A stretch of DNA of 64,000 nucleotides, from NCBI GenBank assembly GCA_003161255.1, contig PMOQ01000044.1, forward strand, positions 1-64,000, in the 5' to 3' direction. The notes beneath the pieces were generated by a model that was not told where the DNA came from, did not search any database, and saw only the letters and a list, made by a program, of their open reading frames with translations. Origin of the DNA: Acidimicrobiaceae bacterium. GTDB lineage: Bacteria; Actinomycetota; Acidimicrobiia; Acidimicrobiales; RAAP-2. The position numbers were made by a program, and so were the translations under genes. Below are positions 19,574 to 28,225 of the stretch, in pieces (the stretch's first letter is position 1; each line of letters opens with the position of its first letter).

Positions 19574-20307
19574 CGTTCGAGCCAGCCGATCAGGGTTGCG
19601 GTCGCCCGGGGATCGGCCCGCAACCAGTGTCCCGCGCCGAGCACCACGCGCAGCTCGGCGCGGGGCCCACCGGCCTCGACCAGGCGGCCGGCCGCATCGG
19701 TCGGCACCGCGTCGTCGTCCGAGCCCTGCACGACCAGGAGCGGCCGACCGCCGAGGAGCGCCGCCGACGACGACGGCTCGAGCCCGCCCAGCTCGGCCGC
19801 CCAGGCGCGGGCATCGGGAGGGAAACCGGCCTCGATCAGCCCGGCGCTGCGGCATCGCTCGGCGAGTGCTTGCGGTTCGGCGGCCCAATCGGCGAGGTGG
19901 GCCGGCGGCGCGAAGCAGGCCACCCCCCGGACGCGTTCGTCGCGGGCAGCCAGCGCAAGCGCGATCGCCGCGCCGAACCCGAAACCGGCCGCTCGCAGCC
20001 CGATGCGCGAGCCCATCTCCTGGTCGACCAGCGCGGCGGCGTCCTCCAACCAGCCCGAGCCCGAGAAGCTGCCGGCGGACCCACCGAGGCCCCGGAACAT
20101 GCCCGCGACGACCCGCCATCCCGACTCCTGTGCGACCCGGTCGGCCAGCGCCTCGTAGGGAACGGCGACGTCGCCGCGCGCGCCCTCGATCGTCGGGAGC
20201 TCGGGGCACAGCAAAAGCAGCGGCGCCGAACCCTCCCGGGTCCCGCCGGCGGCGTAGCTCCGCAGCGTCCCGGAGGGGCCTGCGGCCTCGGACCACTCTC
20301 CGCTCAC
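19564..20307 (-). CDS. alpha/beta hydrolase (dienelactone hydrolase-like)
   Basis: LLCPELPTIEG, AAGFGFGAAIALALA, GAGHWLRADPRATATLIGWL. Confidence 0.75.
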   Translation of the reverse strand: MSGEWSEAAGPSGTLRSYAAGGTREGSAPLLLLCPELPTIEGARGDVAVPYEALADRVAQESGWRVVAGMFRGLGGSAGSFSGSGWLEDAAALVDQEMGSRIGLRAAGFGFGAAIALALAARDERVRGVACFAPPAHLADWAAEPQALAERCRSAGLIEAGFPPDARAWAAELGGLEPSSSAALLGGRPLLVVQGSDDDAVPTDAAGRLVEAGGPRAELRVVLGAGHWLRADPRATATLIGWLERQS

Positions 20308-20349
20308 GTCACCCCGGGGGCGACGGGAGCCGCACCTTCCTGGACCCGC

Positions 20350-21465
20350 TCAGATCCCGATGCGCTGGGCCAGCAGTTCGCGGTGGTACGCGGGGTCACC
20401 GAAGAGGAGCTCGGACGACTTGGCCCGCTTGAAGTACAGGTGCGCGTCGTGCTCCCAGGTGAACCCGATCCCGCCGTGGATCTGGATGTTCTCGGCAGCG
20501 GCGTGGAAGTACGCCTCCGAGCAGTAGGACTTGGCCAGGCTGGCCACGACCGGCAGCTCGTCGGAGTCCTCGGCCGCCGCCCAACCGGCGTAGTAGGCCG
20601 CCGACTTCGCCGACTCGACCTCCAAGAGCATGTCGGCGCACTTGTGCTTGATGGCCTGAAAGCTGCCGATCGGCCGACCGAACTGGATGCGGTTCTTCGC
20701 GTAGTCGACCGAGCTGTCGAGGCAGTGCTGGGCCCCGCCGACCTGCTCGGCGGCCAGCGCAACTGCGGCGAGGTCGAGCGTCTTGGTGAGGCTGTCGGCC
20801 GCACCACCGTCGGTTCCGATGAGCCGGGCCGGGGTGGACTCAAAGACCAGGCGGGCCTGCTTGCGGGTCTGGTCCATGGTCGGCAACGACGTCCGGGTGA
20901 GACCGGACGCGTCGCCCTCGACGGCGAAGAGGCTGAGTCCGGCCGAGGTCCGCGCCGCCACCAGGATCAGGTTGGCGATGTGCCCGTCGATCACGAAGGA
21001 CTTGTGGCCGTCGAGCGTCCATGCGCCGCCGGACCCGCTCGCCTGCAGTGCGACACCTTCGAAGTCCCAACGACCATTGTCCTCGGTGATGGCCAGGGTC
21101 CCGATGGTCTCGCCCGAGGCCAGGCCGGGCAGCAGGTCCTTCTTGGCCGAGTCGTCGCCGGAGGTCAACAACGCATTGGCGGCCAGGGCCACGGTTGCGA
21201 AGTAGGGCGCGCACAGGAGCGCCGAGCCCATCTCCTCGAGGATCACGATCAGCTCGACATAGGAGAAGCCCGACCCGCCGTACTCCTCGGGGATGGTGAT
21301 CGACTGGAGGCCGAGCTGATCGGCCATCTGGGACCAGACGGCCGGGTCGTACCCGTCCTCGGTCTCCATGAGGCGCCGGACCTCTGTCTCGGGCGACTTC
21401 TCCTGGAGGAACCGCCGCACGGCGGTCCTCAGCTCTTCTTGTTCCTCGCTGAAGGCAAAGTTCAT
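20350..21465 (-). CDS. acyl-CoA dehydrogenase
   Basis: MNFAFSEEQEELRTAVRRFL, YGGSGFSYVELIVILEEMG, QIHGGIGFTWEHDAHLYFKRAK. Confidence 0.95.
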   Translation of the reverse strand: MNFAFSEEQEELRTAVRRFLQEKSPETEVRRLMETEDGYDPAVWSQMADQLGLQSITIPEEYGGSGFSYVELIVILEEMGSALLCAPYFATVALAANALLTSGDDSAKKDLLPGLASGETIGTLAITEDNGRWDFEGVALQASGSGGAWTLDGHKSFVIDGHIANLILVAARTSAGLSLFAVEGDASGLTRTSLPTMDQTRKQARLVFESTPARLIGTDGGAADSLTKTLDLAAVALAAEQVGGAQHCLDSSVDYAKNRIQFGRPIGSFQAIKHKCADMLLEVESAKSAAYYAGWAAAEDSDELPVVASLAKSYCSEAYFHAAAENIQIHGGIGFTWEHDAHLYFKRAKSSELLFGDPAYHRELLAQRIGI

Positions 21466-21699
21466 AGCGGCCCCCTCTTCTCGTGGGCTCCGGGCATCGA
21501 TCGTGCGCCCGACCCCGCCAACAGGGCAAGCCCTGCCCCCGACGTCCGTCCAGCGCTGTCTACCAGAATTGGCCGCCGATCGACAACGGGATCGTTCCCA
21601 CCGAGGTGATCGCTCGGTCCGGAGCCGAAGTGGCGCCGGAAGAAGGGGGATTTCGGGTGGTCAGGCGTTTCCACCCCGCCCTCACTGTGGAATCCTGGG

Positions 21700-22320
21700 G
21701 TGGTGCCCGAACTCGTACAGATCTGGGAGGACACCGCCTGCGAGCTGCATCGCATGGTGGTCGGTCCGGTCGACAACAACGTCTACGTGCTCCGGTGCCG
21801 TTCGACGGGCGAGTCGATGCTGGTCGACGCGGCCAACGAGCACGAGGCCCTGCTCGAGGTGTGCCAACGACTCGGAGTCAACCAGGTCGTCGAGACCCAT
21901 GGCCACTGGGACCACATCCAGGCGGTGGGGGCAGTCCGCGACGCCGGGATCAGCGTGTCGGTGACCGCCGCCGACGCAGCCATGCTCCCCTCCTACGACC
22001 TGCTGCTCGACGACGACGCGATCCTCGAGGTCGGCAAGCTCCGGGTCCGCACGGTCGCCACCCCGGGCCACACCCCAGGATCGATCTGCTTTGCCGTCGA
22101 GGGGACGCCCCTCCTCTTGACCGGGGACACGCTCTTCCCGGGCGGGCCCGGGAACACCAAGTTCGACGGGGGCGATTTCCCGACGATCATCCGCTCCATC
22201 GAGGACCGGCTGTTCTCTCGCTACGGCGCCGACACCGTCGTCCTCCCGGGCCACGGCGATTCGACGACCATCGGGACCGAGTCCCCCAGCCTTCAAGATT
22301 GGGTCGACCGCGGCTGGTGA
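21700..22320 (+). CDS. MBL-fold metallo-hydrolase
   Basis: ETHGHWDHIQAVGAV, TPGHTPGSICFAV, GDTLFPGGPG, LPGHGDSTTIG. Confidence 0.92.
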   Translation: MVPELVQIWEDTACELHRMVVGPVDNNVYVLRCRSTGESMLVDAANEHEALLEVCQRLGVNQVVETHGHWDHIQAVGAVRDAGISVSVTAADAAMLPSYDLLLDDDAILEVGKLRVRTVATPGHTPGSICFAVEGTPLLLTGDTLFPGGPGNTKFDGGDFPTIIRSIEDRLFSRYGADTVVLPGHGDSTTIGTESPSLQDWVDRGW

Positions 22321-22417
22321 ACCCGCCGTGAGCTGGACCGATATGGCCCACGAAGGGCCGCGGCCAGCCGGAAGACCCTGGTTTCCAAAGTTGACCAAAG
22401 TAGTAGGCTTTTAGCCG

Positions 22418-23197
22418 ATGGCCGCTGATTCGACCCCCGAAACGAGCGACACCAACGTGCCCGTGCTGGCTGTGGACGACCTCCGGGTCAGCGCCGAGGA
22501 CTCCGAGATCCTCCGTGGCGTCACCTTCGAGATCGCCCAGGGGGAGGTGCACGCCCTGATGGGGCCGAACGGGGCCGGGAAGTCGACCCTGGCCAACGTG
22601 CTCCTCGGGCACCCCGGCTACCGGGTCACGGGCGGCGCCATCCGGCTCAACGGCGAGGACATCACCGCCTGGTCGACCGAGGTGCGGGGGAAGGCCGGGC
22701 TCTTCCTGGCCTTCCAGTATCCCGAGGCCCTGAGCGGCGTCTCGGTCACCCAGTTCCTGCGCCAGGCCATGTCCGCCCGCCGCGGCATCGACCTCTCGGT
22801 CCTCGAGGTGCGGTTCGCGATGACCGAGTGGATGGAGCGGCTCGGGATGGACCCGGCGTTCGGCGAGCGATACCTGAACGAGGGGTTCTCGGGCGGGGAG
22901 CGCAAGCGCAACGAGATCCTCCAGATGGCGCTGCTGGAGCCAGACATGGCCGTCCTCGACGAGACCGACTCGGGCCTCGACGTCGACGCGCTCGGGGTCG
23001 TCGGGCGTGGTGTGACCACCGTGCGAGAGCTGCATCCGGCGATGGCCGTGCTCGTCGTCACCCACTACCAACGGATCCTGCGCGACCTCGTCCCCGACCG
23101 TGTGCACCTCATGATCGACGGACGCATCGTCGAAAGCGGCGGTGGGGAACTGGCGGCCAAGATCGAGTCGGACGGCTACGACTCGTGGCGGGGTTGA
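22418..23197 (+). CDS. sufC: Fe-S cluster assembly ATPase SufC (copy 1)
   Basis: Walker A MGPNGAGKST, SGGERKRNEILQM signature, LDETDSGLDVDAL. Confidence 0.95.
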   Translation: MAADSTPETSDTNVPVLAVDDLRVSAEDSEILRGVTFEIAQGEVHALMGPNGAGKSTLANVLLGHPGYRVTGGAIRLNGEDITAWSTEVRGKAGLFLAFQYPEALSGVSVTQFLRQAMSARRGIDLSVLEVRFAMTEWMERLGMDPAFGERYLNEGFSGGERKRNEILQMALLEPDMAVLDETDSGLDVDALGVVGRGVTTVRELHPAMAVLVVTHYQRILRDLVPDRVHLMIDGRIVESGGGELAAKIESDGYDSWRG

Positions 23198-23198
23198 G

Positions 23199-24443
23199 AT
23201 GACGGTGCACGACCCGATCGACGTCGAGGTGATCCGCAAGGACTTCCCGCTGCTCACCCGCACCGTGCACGACCGCCCGATCGTCTACCTCGACTCGGCC
23301 TCCTCGTCCCTGCAGCCCCGCCAGGTGCTGGCGGCCATGGACCACTACTACGAGACGACGCACGCCAACGTGCACCGCGGCGTCTACGCGACGGCCGAGG
23401 GCGCGACCGAGCTCTACGAGGGTGCGCGACGAAAGGTCGGGCAGTTCATCGGTGCGCCGGACCCCAAACGCGAGATCGTGTTCACGAAGAACGCCACCGA
23501 GGCGCTCAACCTCGTCGCCAACAGCTGGGGACGGTCCAACCTCGCGAAGGGCGACGTCGTCGTGCTCACCGAGATGGAGCATCACGCGAACATGGTCCCG
23601 TGGCTGATGCTCGCGGAGTCCATCGGTCTCTCACTCCGCTACCTGCCCATTGACGGGCAAGGCCGGCTCGACCTCTCGGATCTCGACCGCATCGTCGACG
23701 GGGCCAAGGTGGTCGCGCTGAGCGCCATGTCCAACGTGCTCGGGACGATCAACCCGGTGCCGACGATCGCCGAAGCGGCCCATCGGGCCGGGGCGGTGGT
23801 GGTGGTCGACGGGGCCCAGTCGGTGCCGCACCTTCCGACGAACGTCACCGCCCTCGGCGCGGACTTCCTCGCGTTCTCCGCCCACAAGATGGAGGGGCCG
23901 ACGGGGATCGGGGTCCTGTGGGGCCGCGCCGAGCTGCTCGCGGCGATGCCGCCGTTCCTCGGTGGCGGCGGGATGATCCTCGACGTCTCCCTCGAGGGCT
24001 TCAGCCCGGCCGAGCCGCCGTGGCGCTTCGAGGCCGGGACGCCGCCCATCGCCGAGGCCGTGGGACTGGCCGCGGCGGTCGACTACCTGACCGGCGTCGG
24101 CATGGAGCACATCGTGGCCCACGAGCGGCTGATAACCACCTATGCGATCGAGGCACTGCACGAACGGTTGGGACCGGACTGCACGATCTTCGGGCCGCCG
24201 CCCGGAGGCGACCGGGGCGGGGTGCTCTCGCTCGCGTACCGGGACGTCCACGCCCACGACCTCGCCCAGGTGCTCGACCAGTTCGGCGTATGCGTCCGCC
24301 CGGGTCACCACTGTGCGAAGCCGCTCATGCGAAAGCTCGGCGTGACCGCCACCGCGCGGGCCTCGATCGGCCTGTACAACGATGAACGGGACATCGACAC
24401 CCTGATCGAAGGGCTCAACCACGTCGGTACAGTGTTTGGATGA
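23199..24443 (+). CDS. sufS: cysteine desulfurase SufS
   Basis: VYLDSASSSLQPRQVL, SAHKMEGPTGIGVLWGR, RPGHHCAKPLM. Confidence 0.95.
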   Translation: MTVHDPIDVEVIRKDFPLLTRTVHDRPIVYLDSASSSLQPRQVLAAMDHYYETTHANVHRGVYATAEGATELYEGARRKVGQFIGAPDPKREIVFTKNATEALNLVANSWGRSNLAKGDVVVLTEMEHHANMVPWLMLAESIGLSLRYLPIDGQGRLDLSDLDRIVDGAKVVALSAMSNVLGTINPVPTIAEAAHRAGAVVVVDGAQSVPHLPTNVTALGADFLAFSAHKMEGPTGIGVLWGRAELLAAMPPFLGGGGMILDVSLEGFSPAEPPWRFEAGTPPIAEAVGLAAAVDYLTGVGMEHIVAHERLITTYAIEALHERLGPDCTIFGPPPGGDRGGVLSLAYRDVHAHDLAQVLDQFGVCVRPGHHCAKPLMRKLGVTATARASIGLYNDERDIDTLIEGLNHVGTVFG

Positions 24444-24468
24444 CGTCTCGAGCGGACGAGCGGGTCTG

Positions 24469-24963
24469 ATGCCGGGCCTCGAAGACCTCTACCGAGAAAT
24501 CATCCTCGACCACTACCGGTCGCCACGGAACCGGGGCGAGCTCCCCGCGCCCCCGGCACACCGGGTCGAGGGCTTCAACCCCCTCTGTGGCGACGAGGTC
24601 GTGGTCAGCCTGGACGTGGCCAACGGCCAGCTCCGGGACATCAAGCTCGCCGGCTCGGGGTGCTCGATCAGCCAGTCCTCGGGCTCACTCATGTCGGCCG
24701 CCGTCAAGGGCAAGTCGCTCGACGAGGTCCGGGAGCTGATCCGGGTCTTCAAGACGATGATGTCGGTGCACGAGGCGTCGCTCGGCGACGACCGCACCAC
24801 TGGGGCCGAGGACGCGCCGGCGGAGCCCGAGCCGATCGACGTCTCGAAGATGGGCGAGCTGGCGGCGCTGCAGGGCGTCGTGAAGTTCCCGGTCCGGATC
24901 AAGTGCGCCACCTTGAGCTGGAACGCCTTGACCCAGGGCCTTGACGAGCTCGCCTCCGCCTGA
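24469..24963 (+). CDS. sufU: SUF system NifU-like scaffold SufU
   Basis: NPLCGDEVVVSL, GSGCSISQSSGSLM, RIKCATLSWNAL. Confidence 0.95.
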   Translation: MPGLEDLYREIILDHYRSPRNRGELPAPPAHRVEGFNPLCGDEVVVSLDVANGQLRDIKLAGSGCSISQSSGSLMSAAVKGKSLDEVRELIRVFKTMMSVHEASLGDDRTTGAEDAPAEPEPIDVSKMGELAALQGVVKFPVRIKCATLSWNALTQGLDELASA

Positions 24964-25141
24964 TCGAACCCTCGCCCGACCCGGGAGGAACGCAGCCTTC
25001 CGATACGCGAATTGACCGTCTGGATCAGCTTTACCAACCATCCGTCAGCCACGGGAAACGAGGCGGAAACGGCCGCCGCGGCGTTGCGCAACATGCGGCA
25101 GGACCGGGGCGGACTTGGCATTACCGGGTATACTAAGCGAC

Positions 25142-25378
25142 GTGGCCAAGGTAATGGTGTCGCTGCCGGACGACTTGCTCAAGGCGGTCGACATTGAAGC
25201 AGAACGTCGCGGAACGACGCGCAGCGGGCTGTTGCGCGAGTTGGCGGAAGAAACGCTGCGCCGTCGGACCGCCCAACGTGTGGAGCGAATGGCCCAGATC
25301 GACGATCTGGACGGACCGATCACCGGCCACGGCGGTGGGGTCACTGAACTGGTCAAGGCGAACCGGCCCGAACGTTGA
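25142..25378 (+). CDS. ribbon-helix-helix antitoxin (VapB-like)
   Basis: VAKVMVSLPDDLLKAVDIEAERRGTTRSGLLRELAEETLRRR; overlaps downstream PIN gene. Confidence 0.82.
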   Translation: MAKVMVSLPDDLLKAVDIEAERRGTTRSGLLRELAEETLRRRTAQRVERMAQIDDLDGPITGHGGGVTELVKANRPER

Positions 25379-25797
25379 GTCTCTGGTTCTTGGATTCCAG
25401 CGTCCTGCTGGCCTGCGAGGACCCCGACGACGAGAACCACGGCGATGCTCGCCGATTGCTCGGAGGCAGCGATCAACTCGCGACCTTGGATCTCGCCCTC
25501 TATGAGGTGACCAACGTGGCGATACGTGCTTGGCACGATCGCTCGGCAGCGCACCGGCTACGCGAGCGCGTGACAGCCGTGGCCGACGACGGAGGGCTCC
25601 TACGAGCTACCGCAGCGCTCATTTCCGACGCGGCAGCTGTTGCCGATGAGCATGGCATCTCGGTTTACGACGCCGCCTATGTCGTGGCCGCTCGTGTATC
25701 GGGTGGCGAACTTGTGAGCTGCGACATACGAGACCTGGTATCGCGCCGACTTGCCCGTCTACCTGGCGACGCGCTGGTCACCCGTCTTGGTTCCTGA
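25375..25797 (+). CDS. PIN-domain toxin (VapC-like)
   Basis: WFLDSSVLLACEDPD, DLALYEVTN, GISVYDAAYVVAARVSGGELVSCD. Confidence 0.88.
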   Translation: MSLWFLDSSVLLACEDPDDENHGDARRLLGGSDQLATLDLALYEVTNVAIRAWHDRSAAHRLRERVTAVADDGGLLRATAALISDAAAVADEHGISVYDAAYVVAARVSGGELVSCDIRDLVSRRLARLPGDALVTRLGS

Positions 25798-25957
25798 ACA
25801 GGATCCGGTTCGTATGGAATTTGTACGGTGTTGGTTCCAACAATACGAACCGCTCCCCGATCGTCGCCGACCCGATCATCGACGTCGGGTGAGGCAGTTT
25901 GGACTTCACAAGATCAAATCGGCCTGCCGACTACGGCCTTTACGATCTGAAGAATGT

Positions 25958-26215
25958 CCTCGCGACTCGACAAATCGTGGCTGGTTCTCCACAGTTTTTC
26001 AGGCGTTCGACGGGGATCGGTGCGTCGACATCTTCAGGCGCCCCGAGGGCACGTTCGGGTTCGAGGAGTTCCGCAAGGACCCGGAGGACATGGGCGCGTG
26101 GAAGTCGGTCAGCTACTTCTCGGCTAGGGAATACCCAAGTGAGGTAGAGGCCACCGACGCCGCCTGCCAAGCTGTGCCGTGGTTCGCTCCGCTTGTGGCC
26201 CGTCGATCACTGTAG
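25958..26215 (+). pseudogene. possible C-terminal remnant of an uncharacterised small protein
   Basis: Coherent protein-like segment GWFSTVFQAFDGDRCVDIFRRPEGTFGFEEFRKDPEDMGAWKSVSYFSAREYPSEVEATDAACQAVPWFAPLV; upstream part of ORF 25751..26215 is not protein-like. Confidence 0.35.
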
Positions 26216-26231
26216 CACGCCATGCTACAGT
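26209..26231. promoter_or_regulatory. inverted repeat over the vapBC2 promoter, candidate autoregulatory operator
   Basis: ACTGTAGCA-CGCCA-TGCTACAGT, perfect 9-bp arms, 6 bp before the antitoxin ATG. Confidence 0.7.
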
Positions 26232-26237
26232 ACCTCC

Positions 26238-26492
26238 ATGGCCCGAGACATCACCCAGCGGCAGCTTCGGAACGACAGCGGCGAGATCATGAGGGGATTA
26301 GACAAGGGCGAGAGCTTTGTCGTCACCCGAAACGGCGTACCCGTCGGAGAGTTGACCCCTCTGCGTCGACACCGATTCGTACGGGCGGAAGCCGCCCTCG
26401 CCATGTTCCGGGGTGCACCCAGCGTCGACCTTGCCCAGCTTCGCGACGACCTCGACCACGTGGCGTCCCAGGACCCCAGCCCACGTGCCTGA
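26238..26492 (+). CDS. type II antitoxin, Phd/YefM-like (VapB)
   Basis: MARDITQRQLRNDSGEIMRGLDKGESFVVTRNGVPVGELTPLRR. Confidence 0.9.
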   Translation: MARDITQRQLRNDSGEIMRGLDKGESFVVTRNGVPVGELTPLRRHRFVRAEAALAMFRGAPSVDLAQLRDDLDHVASQDPSPRA

Positions 26493-26898
26493 TCCCCAAC
26501 GCGCTCAGCGGGGGGTCATCGATACCTCCGTCGTTATCGACCTCGAACAACTCGAGGCAGGACAGCTTCCAATCGAGCTTGCCGTCAGCGCGATCACCCT
26601 GGCAGAGCTCGCCGCCGGTCCTCACGCCACCGGGGACGCGGATGAGCGGGCGCGCCGACAGGACCGACTACAGCGGGCCGAAGCGGCGTTCGATCCCCTT
26701 CCCTTCGACGGAGAAGCAGCCCGTGCCTACGGACGGATCTACGCCGCCGAGGTCGCGAGCGGACGCAAAGCGCGTGGGACTCGGGCTCTGGATCTCTTGA
26801 TTGCCGCCACCGCCTGTGCCGCGAACCTGCCGGTCTACACGCGCAACCCGGAAGACTTCCGAGGTCTGCAGGGGATCGTCGACGTCGTCACGGTTTGA
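26485..26898 (+). CDS. PIN-domain toxin (VapC-like)
   Basis: GVIDTSVVIDLEQLE, SAITLAELAAGPHAT, ARGTRALDLLIAATACAANLPVYTRNPEDF; GTG start overlaps antitoxin end. Confidence 0.92.
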   Translation: MPDPQRAQRGVIDTSVVIDLEQLEAGQLPIELAVSAITLAELAAGPHATGDADERARRQDRLQRAEAAFDPLPFDGEAARAYGRIYAAEVASGRKARGTRALDLLIAATACAANLPVYTRNPEDFRGLQGIVDVVTV

Positions 26899-26936
26899 GC
26901 AGCCAGGGAGCGGGAGGTTCTTACAACCACAATTTC

Positions 26937-26979
26937 TGGGCGCTCGCGGACTCGAACCTCTGCCTTCAGCCGTGTGAAA
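26937..26979 (-). other. tRNA 3'-half-like fragment (tRNA-Val(CAC)-like), candidate att-site relic
   Basis: Minus strand TTTCACACGGCTGAAGGCAGAGGTTCGAGTCCGCGAGCGCCCA: T-loop TTCGAGT and AGCGCCC+A acceptor-like end; no 5' half, T-stem imperfect. Confidence 0.4.
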
Positions 26980-27025
26980 TTCACTTGGTATTTTGGTGTC
27001 CAGAACGGTCCAAACCAATGGACGA

Positions 27026-27256
27026 TCAGCTCGCGAGACGTCGGCGCGGATGATCCTTGACCTCTACCTCCACCTCGCAGCCCAGAACGTAGAAGAGAGA
27101 GATGAGTTGCCGTAAGGACTTCGAGTAGTTCGTCGGGTCCAAGACACGATAGAGCTGAGCCGGAGAAGTCCCGAGCCAACGCGAGACCTCTCGCGCAGAG
27201 AGGCCCGAGGCTTCGTACCTCTTCCGAGCTTCTTGCGTAAGTCGATACAACGTCAC
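27026..27256 (-). CDS. small helix-turn-helix protein
   Basis: LTQEARKRYEASGLSAREVSRWLGTSPAQLYRVLDPTNYSKSLRQLISLFYVLGCEVEVEV; GTG start overlaps upstream stop. Confidence 0.65.
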   Translation of the reverse strand: MTLYRLTQEARKRYEASGLSAREVSRWLGTSPAQLYRVLDPTNYSKSLRQLISLFYVLGCEVEVEVKDHPRRRLAS

Positions 27257-27474
27257 CGAACATGTACGAGATTGGGAGCCAGGATTGTCAACGAAACGGT
27301 GCCAACGCCTGACACTCCTCCGGCTGCGTCGAAGACGACGAACTGACTCTTCGAGAACGCGAGTCGAACTAGAACACTTCTCGTTGACGCTCCGATCGAA
27401 CCGGGAAAGGTCGATACAGACTTAGTCCTTGGACTTGGCCGGTGGCCAGTGTTGACGATGTTGGTGGCCGTCAC
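27253..27474 (-). CDS. small hypothetical protein coupled to the HTH gene
   Basis: ORF ends in a GTGA overlap with the HTH ORF; C-terminal FVVFDAAGGVSGVGTVSLTIL. Confidence 0.4.
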   Translation of the reverse strand: MTATNIVNTGHRPSPRTKSVSTFPGSIGASTRSVLVRLAFSKSQFVVFDAAGGVSGVGTVSLTILAPNLVHVR

Positions 27475-27532
27475 TGCTTTCGCAGCGTTTCAATTGGCCC
27501 CGAGGGAGAAGAGAACCGGCGGCAGCCGTACG

Positions 27533-28183
27533 TCAGTGAAGAAGGCTGGCCACCACGTTGATGACAAGGGCAACAATGACCGCACCAAACAAGTACGAGA
27601 ACGCGGCGTGCGTTAGAGCAATCCGCCGTATTGCTTTGGAAGTCAGGTTTGTGTCAGACACCTGAAAAGTCATCCCAATGGTCAGCGACAGGTAGGCGAA
27701 ATCCAAATACGTGGGCGGGTCGCTCTCGTTGAAGTCGATACCACCTTGAGTCTTTGAATAGTAGGTGCGGGCGTACCGCAAGGTGAACACGGTGTGAACC
27801 ATGGCCCACGACAGCGCCACGCTCAGCACCCCGAGAGCGATCAGGTAGGCCTTGGCTCCGCCTGTCGCTTGCCCTGCTCTGACCAAAACCAGTGCGACTG
27901 CAGCCAGCAGCGCGACACCAGCGGAAAGGACAATGAGCTCGGACATCCGGATGCTTGGGTCTTGTTTCGCCGCGAGGGCTTTGGTCTCGGCGGCGCTCAT
28001 CTTCCAGACAGAGAGCCACACCCACAACAAGAGACAGCCAACCCCGCCATCCCAGCCCCAGAGAATCGCTGCCTGCCATGACGTGAATAGCGATGCGATG
28101 ACTCCGGCGACAACACCGATCGATGCCGTAACGGCAACGCGAAATCCCGAAGACGCAGCACGCGCACGTTCGCGGACAGACAT
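27533..28183 (-). CDS. DUF1345-like membrane protein
   Basis: Several hydrophobic segments; SWAMVHTVFTLRYARTYY and DFAYLSLTIGMTFQVSDTNLTSKAIRRIALTHAAFSYLFG. Confidence 0.88.
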   Translation of the reverse strand: MSVRERARAASSGFRVAVTASIGVVAGVIASLFTSWQAAILWGWDGGVGCLLLWVWLSVWKMSAAETKALAAKQDPSIRMSELIVLSAGVALLAAVALVLVRAGQATGGAKAYLIALGVLSVALSWAMVHTVFTLRYARTYYSKTQGGIDFNESDPPTYLDFAYLSLTIGMTFQVSDTNLTSKAIRRIALTHAAFSYLFGAVIVALVINVVASLLH

Positions 28184-28225
28184 ATCTAGTTTGACCAGCG
28201 AAGCGTACGTGACAGGGGCACGGAA

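Noticed and set aside
19393-21609. 738-aa plus-strand ORF
   Set aside because: Antisense to hydrolase and acyl-CoA dehydrogenase genes with convincing motifs.
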